From Viscum album (taxonomy: Eukaryota > Streptophyta > Magnoliopsida > Santalales > Viscaceae): a DNA stretch of 64,000 nucleotides. The notes under the pieces are model-generated. The model was not told the DNA's origin and did not search any database. It worked only from the letters and a program-made list of their open reading frames with translations. Shown here in pieces: positions 23,613 through 36,300 of the stretch (positions are counted from its first letter, which is position 1; every line of letters begins with the position of its first letter). The stretch is taken from assembly GCA_963277665.1 (NCBI GenBank), contig OY728142.1, positions 13,840,001 through 13,904,000 on the forward strand, written 5' to 3'. Made by a program: the position numbers and the translations under genes.

Positions 23613-26218
23613 TGTAACAACTCTGCTCTTTATTTCAAACTTAAACATAATTTATTACATAAAATCCTCACTTGATACAACATATAAGATAAATATTTCT
23701 ATTGTCTTTGGTGCTTAGTAACATTACATAACAATATAAAACATTAAATACATATTCTTTATTGGAAACTTCTTTTACATGACCACACACATTCTTTCGT
23801 ACTTAACATTGCATGGGATAACCTGAGGACACACATAATAAAAGGGTGAGTTATAAATCCCAGTAAACAATTAAACAAGGAATAACATGAATAATATAGT
23901 ACATGTTAGGAAATATTCATATCAATGGAGTTCAAGAGAAACATGAACATGAATGCATGATATAGCATGACTATCATAACATGGAAATGTGGCAACAACA
24001 TTTTACATGTTATTAGCATGATCCAAGGATCATTGCACATGGATCATGAGTAAAACCTTATTTAACTTGACTTATCATGATAATAATATTTACCCAATTC
24101 ATTGGAGCACTATCAGGGTGCACCATTATTAATCATTTTATTTCATACATAAGTGTGCCACATAGCTCATACAACATGGATTCATTAAAAATCATCAGTT
24201 ATTAGACGATAAAGAAATGTGGAATTCATAAATGAAAATCTATAATCAATAAGTAAATGTTCATAAAGGTGAATACCCTTGTTAGAGAAATGGGAATGGT
24301 ATTCACAACACAGTGACTTCGGCTTGGAAAATCACGGTGCAATTTCGGATGCATAACGACGTGACATAAGAATTCGTAAAAATGGATGATGAGATAGAAA
24401 AGGGTGTATAATTATATATAAATGAAATGGAAAGTAATAGGGTCATACTGAAACATTTCCCAACATATTTAATGGAATTTAGATTCATAATACAAAATAA
24501 ATGCTTGAATATAAATGAGGAGAGAGAAATTCCATACGAAATTTCGGCATGGTAACTGGTGTACATGGGAGGAATTAATGAGACAGAAATAGGTATATCA
24601 TCATTAGAACATAAGGAGGTAAGTATGGTATAAGTTCTAAATCATAACCAAACATTTTTAATGGAAAATAAAAGGATATAACAACATAAATAAATTTGGA
24701 CAAAAATGATAAAGGAAGAAATCTTTTACTTGGAAGTGTGATCCCAAAGGCTTGAGAGAAGATTGAGAGAGGATTCTTGGGAGATTTGGGAACATTGGAA
24801 GGATTATAATGATATTAGGATAGGTTTTGGTCTAGATACAAAGGTTTTTAGTGAATATAAGTTGGATCTTTGTTGGGTTTATATAAGAAAAGGGAGGGAA
24901 TTCTTTTTTATTTAGGTTTTGGACACTACACATTAAAAAAATCAAAACCAAAAACCAAACCATGGTTTTTTTCCTATGGTTTTTGCCAAAGTGGATTGAA
25001 TAACATTAATTTATAATTCCAATGGCCTAAAGTATTAAAATATTAGGCTTTATTATGTGGAGGTGAGTCACACTCTCAAAGAAATCATTTTAAAATGATA
25101 AAATGTTTTATAAGTCTTACATGGTTCACTATGGATTTGTAAAATAAACCAAATAAATCTAAAATCGCATTACTTTAATGGTAAAAAATATATTGGTAGA
25201 AAAACCCATTTTTATTATTTTATTACATCAATATTTTGTGATTATGGTGTCATAAAATACATTATATATTTAAACGGTATTTAATTTTTACAAAAAAATA
25301 CAACTATCTCAGAAAATTATGAAAAATTTACTGTTGGATAATTTCAACAACCTGATTCCAAAAAGAGTATTAATTTTATTTAAATAATTTTATAAATTTT
25401 TGAATTTCAAATTTTACAATAAAAAATGACATTTATAAAAAATTCACGGGTTTTGACAAAAACTGTTTTCAGACCTTAAGAAAAATTGCAATTTTATTCA
25501 TAAAAATTATACGATTATTTATAATTAATAAAATTTAATTTATTAATAATATTTTCTTAAAATATTATTTAATTCAATAATCTATTAATTAAACAAAATA
25601 TATTTCTTCATTGAATATTAACTAAAAATATTATTTGTTCTTTAAAATCTATTTACAACGTAACAATAATAAAACAAATGTATATTATTTATTCTATAAA
25701 AAAATGCACATACTCATAGTTCTAGGGTCTTTTTACATAACCCCTTATAACACCCATATATAACCTAAGGGTAGGGTGTGTGACGGTGAAAGACTCATGG
25801 GGTGGCTCAGATAACATCGCTCGGGTGGTAATCTCTACTAACATGTACTTCTCCTATAGGTGGTTAGGTTCAAGCTTAACATATTGTAGCTCATCTTGGG
25901 ATTGGTCAAGAGCTAATTACAATGATTTTACTTCCTTTCTGAGCTTCGACAAATAGTCTTCGTATGGAGAAATTCTACATGATGAGGCAATTTCTTCCTT
26001 TTTCTGAGTAAATTGGATTTATTAAGCCCTATATTTATACTAATCATTATATCACTATTCAATAAGTATATTAGCAATGGTGAAAATTCTTAATGGTATT
26101 TTGAAATAAAAAAACATAAATCCTAGGAAGTGCATATGTTTTAAATAATCATTTTACATGATAATACATTTAATTAGATCAAGAGGAATATTCATTAATA
26201 AATGTTTGGGTCGTTACA
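23613..26218 (-). repeat. 5' LTR of the 15870-26218 element
   Basis: It pairs with 15870-18557. On the minus strand it starts TGTAACGACCC and ends GTTGTTACA with canonical TG...CA. It is about 80 bp shorter than its partner, largely because it lacks the inverted duplication. The promoter region is near 24870-24890 (TATATAA on the minus strand). Confidence 0.9.
25745..26010 (-). other. Coding-like segment inside LTR (copy 2 of 3)
   Basis: It is equivalent to 18010-18275. The minus-strand frame shows YLSKLRKEV, LDQSQDELQYVKLEPNHL and LVEITTRAMLSEPPH with two stops. It follows CCAATTTACTCAG, a plausible 3' splice acceptor, and ends near CCTTAGGTTATA, a plausible donor. Confidence 0.45.
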
Positions 26219-26350
26219 AACAATGTCTGCAAGACACTTCCTTTAGTGAAAATCCAAATCTCAATATGATATTTTAACATCCCTTAACTCATACACCTGG
26301 ATCCGGTGTAAAATAAAAAACATTACATTCATGGATTTGATACCAATTAA
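26219..26350 (-). mobile_element. Leader fragment of the dissected-LTR element
   Basis: This short stretch between the 15870-26218 element and the primer-binding site at 26333 is the start of the interior of an older minus-strand element. The younger element inserted about 120 bp into it. No coding signal is visible. Confidence 0.55.
26333..26346 (-). other. Primer-binding site beside the dissected LTR
   Basis: On the minus strand TTGGTATCAAATCC lies four bases after the LTR end GGTCACA. It is an iMet-type site, with the same AAATCC tail as the decayed site at 41185-41198. Confidence 0.7.
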
Positions 26351-27129
26351 TGTGACCTAAGTTTCCCAATCCAAAACATAAAACATTAAATTGAAAAATA
26401 TTAGATACCTAATATTCTAAAGGACCTTTTAGGTTTATAGTTTATATAATTTTGAAAAACTCTTACATAAAAAATACCCATGTTGTTAAATGAGAATTTT
26501 TTTAAAACATAACCCGGCTATTATTTATTTTACATTGGGTCATCATCATCATCAATTTGAAACCCTTCTTTACATAATTAATCTAACATTATTCTTGATA
26601 AAATGGGGAAAAATAAATAAGGGAGATTAAAAATTCTTAGTATGTGTAAACATAAGGATTAAAAATTAAATGTCCTCATTAACATTAATATGAGCATAAG
26701 GTTATGATGAAAAAATCAAAGTGAATAATCATAACATAAGAGATATTATTCCCATAAATACCTAGATCATCAATTATGAAAACATGGAATAAGGATTTAA
26801 CAAAGGAAAGAGTCATCAGAATCAATAATCATGACCCATGTGATATCAATCTAGATCAAAGTTAACATTTATGACCCATGTAGGTATAAAAAACATGTTG
26901 GTATCTTGGGACATCATCATCATAGAACCCTTACATATCCCTTATAATTGGAATAACCATATGACCAAATTTATATATAATTAACCATAGAAAAACATCA
27001 TTACCCAATTCAATAGATCAATATTTGGTCACACCCGTAATATAAGCGATATCGGGATAACATGATGTTATATGGGCGCACCCATCATGTTACATGTAAC
27101 AGGCTTGCCTGAAACTATTTTGAAACACC

Positions 27130-27365
27130 AAAGATCACTAATAATGTCCAATTATCACTCATGAAAAAATTAAATAGGGAATTAATTACATCATAAACTT
27201 ATAGAAAAAATTTTTATTCAATTCATAACATGAATAACTTATAGAAAAGAAATTGGTTCCATGAAGATCAATTTGAAATATGACTAACCTAGAGAAAATA
27301 AATAGGTTCAATAACATTCTATTCGAAACATTATTATCCCATGGAAAAGAAACATGTCCAATTAT
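27130..27365. repeat. About 50-bp tandem repeats, left block
   Basis: About four to five diverged units carry AACTYATRGAAAA and GGTTCCATAACAATC-like parts. The array continues at 37051 on the other side of the inserted element. Confidence 0.65.
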
Positions 27366-28863
27366 TGTAGAGACCCCAAACTTGACGTATGTGGACATTA
27401 CATTACTTTTTTAGAATAATTAATACATAACAAGAACCAACACTCAAGAACCGTAATATTTTACTGTCTTTTGAAACTCGGAAAATAATCTTCTAATCAT
27501 GGTGAAAGATCTTCAACATCTCCTTTAAAGATCTTCCCCTTTTGTTTTCTTACCTAAAAACCTTTCTTTAAATCCTGGGGAAAAGAAAACATATAAAGGG
27601 TGAGATCAAATTCTCAGTAAGGGTAAACATGGAGAACATAAAAAAAATCCATAAACATTTGAACATAAAAAAATGAACATAAGAAATGACATAAATCTTT
27701 GCACTATATAAGACATAGATCATAAAGGAACATTAATCATGATAAAATATCATGAGTATAAAACATGTAATTGTGGAAAACCATTAAGAACTTGATATGA
27801 TTTCTATAGTAGCCAAGGCATTGGTTCCAATACCATATTAGTGGACAAAGTCCCTTACTGAATTGAGTTCACTACTCGTTTCGGTCCTGTATCACTGAAC
27901 CGGATTAACTTGTCATTCCAGCCATGTATATCTCATGAGATAAAAATCTTTACCCAATGCATTGGAGGGAGATATAGGTCTCACCCATCTCATAATGAAA
28001 TCAATATTACGTGTTCCACAACATAATCATAAATAATTCATCATAACCCAAATAATAAAATGGGTTTCATAAACATCATCCCATCAAAACATAATCCATA
28101 TAAAACAAATGGATATCATTTCATCATAAGAAAAGTGAAACCATGTAAATCATAGAAAACTTATACTTGAAACATACACATATGAAATATGACATCTTAG
28201 ATGGAAAATGGTTTTGATAAAACACTCAAAATGAATTCTTGAGGAAAATATCATTTCTTCTTCAAAATCATTTTGTTTTCTAAAAATGCCATGCAATTTT
28301 AAAAGAATGGATTTTTGTTGAAAATCGTCATGAAATATTGTAGAGTAAGCTTAATGAAAATAAGGTATTATAAAACCGTAAAAATAAATTCATGCCGTAT
28401 AAGTTAAAAAAAACATTATCCTCGTACTTTTAACAGAAAAGTAAAAAAATTACCACGTATGGTAAACAAAAGAATGATTCCTTCCATAACACAAAGTAAA
28501 AGTCAAGAGGGGTAAAAATTACTTTAAACATACATGGAAGAATATTAAACACTTTATGAAAACATTTTTATGGACATGGATGAGAAATATAACCCCAGTA
28601 AATACTTACAAATAAAAAATCTCTGATAAGAATGAGATTGGAATAATTATCCCTTACCTTATGTCTGATATGATTTGTATGTATCTGAAACACCCCTTCT
28701 TTGACGCACCTCTTTTAATATTCCTCTTAAAGCACTAGAGTTGGTCTTTTGAGAAGACCATAACCTCTATAATATAACTAGAGAGGTTGAGAAGAGAATT
28801 TGGTCAGGTTTTTCCGAGCTTGAAGGTTCAAAATTGAGTGAAGAGGAGAGGTAAGGAGGTTCC

Positions 28864-28872
28864 CTTATATAG
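28864..28872 (-). promoter_or_regulatory. TATA box, LARD-like element 3' LTR
   Basis: CTATATAAG on the minus strand lies in the middle of a GA/CT-rich tract and is conserved in the partner LTR at 34847-34855. Confidence 0.6.
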
Positions 28873-30889
28873 GAGAGGAGAGGGGCACTTTTGGAAACCT
28901 TAAAAATATTAAATAATAATAAAATTAAACCCCACTTAAAAACCACCAAAAATTTCTAAATTAGTAGATTATATGAGATAGTTTTGTAATATCATCAACA
29001 AATAAAATTTTAGACATGTTTTTTGTTTAATTTAAACCTTATTAACATGATTTATCATTATTTAATCTATTTAATTTTATTTGTGGTAATAAAATTCAAA
29101 ATTTTAAATTATTATAAATACATAATTAAATGTTTCCACTTTCCCATAATTGGAAACTTTATAACCTCGTCGACCATATAATTTTTAATTTGTAGTTTTT
29201 AAATATTTTTGTGATTTTTAAATAATTTAATAATATGTTATTTTTATAAAATATCAATAGTGTCAATTTTGACACTATTTATTATTTGAATTTAAATAAA
29301 AACCACACAGAAGATATGTTCAATCCAAAATATATAATAGATTCATAACATTTAATATTAATCAAAAAAATTCATGGGGAACATTAATTTCTTCATATAT
29401 TATTTATTTTAATATTTTTAAAACCATTTATTTGGTATATCTCTTAACACAATAATTACTACAATATTTCTGTATAATTATTTAATATACTTATTTGTTG
29501 CATAAAAATTAAAAATAAACTCCTATTATGAAGATAAATATAACACCTTTCATAATATTATTATTAATCGAATTTATAATCTTAAAATCAGAACATTTAA
29601 ATTGTTATATTTATTAAATCATGAAGGTGACATGATTGACATCATTTAAAATAAAATAATATCAATGTCCTAATCGATTTTATAAGGCTAAAAATTGTCC
29701 AAAAATATACCATTGGATGATTAGGGTATAGATATACTCGACCAATAATGTTTGGTCAAATTTATGGTCCTTTTGATAGGTATTGTTTGTTTTAATAAAA
29801 ACTATATTATTGATTTTTCACTAAATAAATAATTCCAATATCATTAATGTATAAGATATTAAGGTAATTAAATATTTCTTGAAAATTACAAATAAATTAC
29901 CATCTTAAAGAAAAACATTTTAGATTTAAAATGAGTATTTATAATCGAATTTATATTCTGTATGACCTTATATTAAAAATAATCTAATTATTAAAGTCTG
30001 AGTGATACATATTTTACTTTCCTTTAAATAAAATAAATAAAAGGTCTTAATCAAATATAACTGGGTTCCAATGGATTCCATATTGACCCAAATATGACTT
30101 AGAACGAAATATAATAATCCAATTACATTATTACAAGAGTTAGGGTAATTTTATTATATTATATTTACCCTTAATTACCCGATTTAACTTTAACTATGGT
30201 AAAACAATTACCGTAGTTTCTATTCGTAGTTCCCAAAAATAAAAATTATCCAATTAACGTAATTTTGAACTAATGATTCCAAATATTGAATCCATTTTTA
30301 CAAATTCAAATCATAGAAGTTTCAAAAATTAATTTAAAATTAATCCCATTGTTAACAAAATGAGTTTTAAAAGTTAAAACATTGCAAAAGATTAAAATGA
30401 TTTTACCTATGAGTTAAATGTAAAATCAATGATAATGACATAAATTATATTAAATGGTAAAAATATATTCTATTTATAATTTAAAACCATTAAATATTAT
30501 AATATAACAATATAAATTTTCTTGATGAAAAAATTTGTTTTTAATGAAAATTTAGCGTATTTTTACTATACATCAAAATAAGAAACTTATCAAAAAAAAT
30601 ATCAAAAATTTATCCAATGTAAATTTTTATATCCACATTCCAAATAAGATTTTTATATTGTCAAATTTAACTTATAAACATGTCAAAAATTAGATTTAAT
30701 GTGGGTGCACCATCAAAAGGCGGCAAAGCTGCATTTTTTTAAAAAAATACTAATTTTTCCCGAAAACATTATTTTATTCTCATACCATGTTCCATAAAAT
30801 GTGTAAGATGAATTATAATTTCATAAAATTCAAAATTTAGATACTACTATTCATAACGGCTAGTTCATAATAATATTATAACAATATAT

Positions 30890-31060
30890 CGTTGTTTAGT
30901 GAAGCTCAGTATTATGTACAACACACGTTATTGAGGAAAGTTCTTCTTGCGTGCAACACAATCCAAGAATAGTGTTTGTGTATAATATAAGCTAATACAG
31001 TGTTTCTTATAACACAAGATAATTTTGGTGTAGCGTACAACACAAGACATCAATGAAATT
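30890..31060 (-). repeat. U3 subrepeats with CTTGTGTTGTACG core
   Basis: On the minus strand CTTGTGTTGTACGC, CTTGTGTTATAAG, and TTGTGTTGCACGC/GTGTGTTGTACA variants recur about every 35-45 bp just inside the LTR start. The same set is kept in the other LTR at 36868-37020. The position suggests upstream promoter elements. Confidence 0.55.
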
Positions 31061-31082
31061 AATAAATTCTCGGGGTGTTACA

Positions 31083-31096
31083 TTCTACCCCCCTTA
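31083..31096 (-). other. Polypurine tract of the LARD-like element
   Basis: On the minus strand TAAGGGGGGTAGAA directly precedes the LTR start TGTAACACCCC. This is a standard plant Ty3/gypsy arrangement. Confidence 0.85.
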
Positions 31097-31767
31097 AAAT
31101 GAATTTCACCCTCGAAATTCGTCGGGGTTATAAATGGTTTACTACACAAAAGTTTCTTTAATAGAAACCCACATCGTAAAAAGGAATATGAAAACTTAGC
31201 TTTAAAAACTATATTATGAAATGTAACAGTTACCCAAATTAACTAATCAATGGGTTTCCACATAAGAGAACATATGTGAAAATATGGATATGGAAGAGAA
31301 ATCTAACCATCATGTTCTGATGAAGAGTGGTAGAGAACATGTCTATGAAAAAGCAAACAATAACCAAGCCATAAATTTGTTATGATCTAAGGTACCATCT
31401 GATTCATCAAATATGAGGGTACTAAGACAATGTTTTTGGTTTTGAAGATCATTTTCCTCATGTTGATAAGTTTTTTCACAAGGAGAAATACTTACCTGAT
31501 TTCAGTGTAATATCATCATTGGTCATTCCATGAACAATTTCCACTTCATTTATTATTTAAAGAAATGAAGTTGAATTTGTCCTTCTTTAAATATTAGCAG
31601 ATCATGCGATAGAATGATAGGTTATTCCATCTATCTCAAAAAGTTAGAAAAAGTTATTAAATATACATAAGTCCATCTATAGTGAGATTAATCGTATATG
31701 GTTCCTAAAATGGACGTATAGTTCATATATCTTCCTGATTAATAAAATAAAACTAGTTTCTACTAAC

Positions 31768-31890
31768 CAGGGACTTCCTGTAGGCCAGTGTAGGCGATAA
31801 AGGCTTGTCGCACTTCAGTTGTGGATTCGATTCCCACAGCCTTGTCTGACATGAAGGGTTGTCTCCCATTCTGCAGGTTGTCCATTTTCT
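31768..31890 (+). mobile_element. Possible tRNA-derived SINE head
   Basis: A GC-richer island lies in the AT-rich interior. It has an A-box-like TAGGCCAGTGTAGG at 31781-31794 and a B-box-like GGATTCGATTCC at 31823-31834, about 30 bp apart as in tRNA-derived pol III promoters. The T-arm-like stem TGTGG/CCACA flanks the B box. A tRNA acceptor stem is not evident and no A-rich tail or target duplication was found, so it could be a decayed tRNA gene or chance. Confidence 0.35.
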
Positions 31891-32572
31891 TAAACTATAT
31901 TATTCCATAAATAAAATCAAAAAAAAAGTTCTAGCCTTAAACAATACTATAATATGTTCAACTTAATCCATTCCAACCTTAAGACTTATCCAAAATACTT
32001 CTTTCCAAACTCAAAGTATAAATAGAATGATTACTAAAAAGGTTATATAACAAGCATGTGAATACCATATTTTATCCCTCATATATCACAAGATATATCT
32101 TGTTGGTTACATTCCAAATATGTGATTACCTTAATCTTTTATTCTTTTGAAACTTGTATTACCATAGAAACTTAGTGAAAACATGAATTCTATCAAAAGT
32201 TAACTCTTTCCACATGCCAAAATCTAAAAATTTATAAATACTAAAACCATGATATCACATTGTCCTTATATCAGTCATTATCTCATTAATACTATCAAAC
32301 ATCTCATTATCTCCTTATTCCTTCATTATGCGCATATCATCTACTTTCCAAAAATATCTGAACAACCTTTCATGGTTATAGGTACCATTGAACACATAAT
32401 TTCAAATACTTTAGGAAAAAAAATAGTGTAACAATCCTTGGATGTATCTTTATTCCAGAATACCATGAAATTAATTATACAACATTACTCTCGATAAACA
32501 TGAAATCATTCTACTACCATCTTAAACCATTGACCGAGCTTCATCATTGTATTCCTCAAAACTTATTTCATC

Positions 32573-33105
32573 TCATATACCATTTGTAGTCTCTTCATCA
32601 TCATCAATATAAATACTACCCTTATGACCATTCTGATTCTCTTCATGAAATATTCCCTTAGGGCATTGGTTTGCATAATACCCATACATTCCACATTTAA
32701 AACATTTAACCGTTGTTGATGTCTTAGAAAAACCATTATCCATGTCCATGGTGTTAACTTAACCTTTTCCTTTACAATTGCTGGTGTTGTGTCCTTCTTT
32801 TCCACACCCAAAGAAATATCTAGTTCCTTTGAAACATTCTCCCTGATTCCTCTTCCACATGATTTACATGAGGTAAATTGAACTTTCTTTCCGCTATGAT
32901 CATCATGAAACTCCATCTTTCTCTTATTAGCTGAGTTAGGAAACATACCAAAGTTGATATTATTGATCATATTATGAGATTGTTTATTAGGAATAAAAAC
33001 GATATGTGGACTTCCAGTTCCAATTTAATTTGGCTTCTCATGAAGAATATCATACCATTGTCCATCATATCCTCCATTATTGTGAACATTCTTGTTTCCA
33101 GCCAT
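32573..33105 (-). pseudogene. Miniature gag-like frame with zinc knuckles
   Basis: The minus-strand start ATG at 33105 follows the leader. The frame opens MAGNKNVHNNGGYDGQWYDI, meets one stop after residue 26, and then continues through INFGMFPNSANKRKMEFHDD. Two nucleocapsid-type CCHC knuckles follow in shifted frames. The first, near 32770-32815, reads GCGKEGHNTSNC with the first Cys changed to Phe. The second, 32665-32705, reads CFKCGMYGYYANQC with His changed to Tyr. An acidic tail (IYIDDDEETTNG) ends in TGA at 32573. Total length is about 177 codons, far below a usual gag, and no capsid region is visible between the N-terminus and the knuckles. RNA binding is the inferred ancestral role. 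It is the only coding remnant seen in this element. Confidence 0.7.
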
Positions 33106-33334
33106 TTTCTAAAACCCAAAAAGAATAATGTGAGAGGTAAAAATCATAATCAAGGGGGATTAACTTCAATATCTAACATCTTAGGTTAAATTTTAAGATC
33201 GTTACCATAATTATATAACTATAACCTATACTTATAAGTAACCTTAGGGACATCCCAAAACATAACTTAGAAATATCTTCTAGGGATCTCACTAAAATTT
33301 TCGCATCCTAATTTCCAAAGGTTAACTAAACCTT

Positions 33335-33347
33335 TCCTCTGATACCA
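33335..33347 (-). other. Primer-binding site of the LARD-like element
   Basis: On the minus strand TGGTATCAGAGGA lies two bases after the LTR end CTACA. It is an almost perfect iMet-type site. Confidence 0.9.
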
Positions 33348-33349
33348 AC

Positions 33350-36300
33350 TGTAGGACCCCAAACTTAAAGCACATGAACATTACATTACTTTTGTGTAAT
33401 AATTAATACATAACAAGAACCAACACTCAAGGACTGTAATAGTTTAGTGTCTTTGGAAACTCAGAACATAATCTTCCAATCATGGTGAAAGTTCTTCAAC
33501 ATCTCCCATAAAGATCTTACAATTTTATTTTCTTACCTAAGACCCTTTCTTTAAATCCTGGGGAAAAGAAAACATATAAAGGGTGAGCTAAAATTCTCAG
33601 TAAGGGTAAACATGGAGAACATAAAAACAATCCATAAACATTTGAACGTAGAAACATGAACATAAACAATGACATAAATCTTTGCACTACATAAGACATA
33701 TATCATAAAGGAACATTAATCATGATAAAATAGCATGGGAATAAAACATGTAATTGTGGAAAACCATTAAGCACTTGATATGATATCCATATTATACAAG
33801 GAATTTCATCCAAGACCATCTTAGTGGACAAAGTCCCTTACTGAATCAAATTCACTCCTCGTTTCAGTCATGTATCACTGAACCAGATTAACTTGCCGTT
33901 CCATCCATGTATATCTCATGAGATATAAATCTCTACCCAAATAATTGGAGGGAGATATAGGTCTCACCCATCTCATAATGAAATAATTATTATGTGTGCC
34001 ACAACATAAACATAAATCATTCATCATAACATAAAGAATAAAATGGGTTTCATAAACATCATCCCATCACAATATAATCCATATAAAACAAATGGATATC
34101 ATTTCATCATAAGAAAAATGAAACCATGTAAATCATAGAGAACGTATACTTGAAACATACACATATGAAATAATGTCATCTTATACGTAAAATGGTTTTG
34201 ATAAAACACTTGAAATTAATTCTTGAGGAAAATATCATTTCTTCTTAAAAATCATTTTCTTTTCTCAAAATGCCATGCAATTTTAAAAGAAAGGATTTTT
34301 GTTGAAAATATTCATGGAATCTTGTAGAGTAAGCTTGATCAAAATAAGGAGTTATAAAACTGTAAAAATCTGTTGATTCCGTATAAGTTAAAAAACCATT
34401 CTCCTCATAATTTTAATGAAAAAGTAAAACAAGTACCACATATAGTAATCAAAAGTAAGATTCCATCCGTAACACAAAGTAAATGCCAAGAGGGGTAAAA
34501 ATTACTTTAAACATACAAGGAAGAATTTTAAACACTTTATGAAAACATTTTTATGGACATGGATGAAAACTATAACCCCAGTAAATACTTATGAATAAAA
34601 AATCTCTGATAAGAATGAGATTGGAATAATTATCCCTTACCTTATGTACAATATGATTCGCATGTATCTAAAACACCTCTTCTTCGACGCACCTCTTTTA
34701 AGATTTCTCTTAAGGCACTAGAGTTGGTCTTTTGAGAAGACCAGAACATCTATAATATAACTAGATAGGTTGAGAAGAGAAATTGGTAGGGTTTGTCTGA
34801 GCTTGAAGGGTCAAAATTGAGTGAAGAGTAGAGGGAAGGAGGTGCCCTTATATAGGAGAGGAGAGGGGCACTTTTGAAAACCTTAAAAACATTAATTAAT
34901 AATAAAATGAAACCCCACTTAAAAACCTCCAAAAATGACTCAATTAGAAGATGAGATGACATAGGGTTGTAATATAATCATCCAATAAAATTTTAGACAT
35001 TTTTTAAGATTATTTTAAACCTTATAAACTTGATTTATCATTATTTAATCTATTTCATTTTATTTGTGGTAATAAAATTCAAAATTTTAAATTTCTATAA
35101 ATACATACTTAAATGTTGTAAATTTCCCATAATTGGATACTTTATAACCTTTTAGACCATATAATTTTCAATTTTTAGTTTCTAAATATTTTTGTGATTT
35201 TTAAATAATTTAATAATATGTTATTTTAATAAAATATCAATAGTGTCAATTTTGACACTATTCATTATTTGAATTTAAATAAAAATCACACAGAAGATAT
35301 GAACAAACACAATTATATAATAGATTCCTAAAATGTAATATTAATCAAAAAAATCATGGGGAACATTAATTTGTTCATATATTATTTATTTTAATATTTT
35401 TAAAACCATTTATTTGGTATATCTCTTAAAACAATAATTACTACAAAATTTTTGTATAATTATTTAATATACTTGTTTGTTGAATAAAAAAATCATATGA
35501 TGATGATACATATAATAAATTTAAAAATAATATTTTTAGTCGAATTTATCATCTTAAAATCATAACATTTAAATTGTTATATTTATTAAATTATGAAGGT
35601 GACATCTTTGACATCATTTAAAATAAAATAATATAAATGTCCTAATCGATTTTATAAGGATTCAAATGCTCCATAAATCTACCCTTGGATGCTTTGGGTA
35701 TAGATATACTCGACCAATAATTTTTGGTAAAATTTATGGTCTTTTTGATAGGTATTGATATTTTAATAAAAACTATATTATTGATTTTTCACTAAATAAA
35801 TAATTTCTACATTATTAATGTATAAGCTATTAAGGTAATTAAATATTTCTTAAAAATTACAAATAAATTACCATCATAAAGAAAAAAAATTAGATTTAAA
35901 ATGATTATTTATAATCGAATTTATATTCTGTATAACCTTATATTAAAAATAATCTAATTATTAAAGTTTGAGTGAGACATATTTCACTTTCCTTTAAATA
36001 AAATAAATAAAAGGTCTTAATCAAATACAAGTGGGTTCCAATGGATTCCATTTCGACCCAAATATTCCTTAGGACGAAATATGATCATCCAATTACATTA
36101 TGACAAGTTTTAGGGTAATTTTATAATATTATATTTACCCTTAATTACCCAATTTAACTTTAACAATCGTAAATAAAACTTATTGTAGTTACTATTCATA
36201 GAGCAAAAAAATAAAAAGTAGCCTATTAACATAATTTGGACCTTATGATTAAAAATAAAGAATCCATTTTTACAAATTCAAATCACAAAATTTGCAGAAA

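Larger units (their letters stand above)
15870..26218 (-). mobile_element. Ty3/gypsy Tekay-like element, complete but dead
   Basis: This is a 10.35-kb minus-strand element. Its order from high to low coordinate is 5' LTR, primer-binding site, gag, protease, reverse transcriptase, RNase H, integrase with chromodomain-like tail, polypurine tract, 3' LTR. The LTR termini are TGTAAYGACCC and GTTGTTACA. The flanks AACAG (15865-15869) and AACAA (26219-26223) look like a 5-bp target duplication with one change. The integrase-chromodomain order and the pol tail running into the polypurine tract are typical of plant Tekay/Del chromoviruses. The plus-strand element at 58703 belongs to the same family. 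Stops, frameshifts and lost catalytic residues show it cannot move by itself. Confidence 0.9.
27366..31082 (-). repeat. 3' LTR of the LARD-like element
   Basis: It pairs with 33350-37050. On the minus strand it begins TGTAACACCCC and ends GGGGTCTCTACA. A minus-strand TATA box (CTATATAAG) lies at 28864-28872. 29000-30900 is extremely AT-rich. Short subrepeats occupy the U3 start at 30890-31060. Confidence 0.9.

Noticed and set aside
31781..31834. Functional tRNA gene
   Set aside because: A- and B-box-like text is present but no acceptor stem or anticodon arm could be folded by eye. Kept only as a SINE-like candidate.
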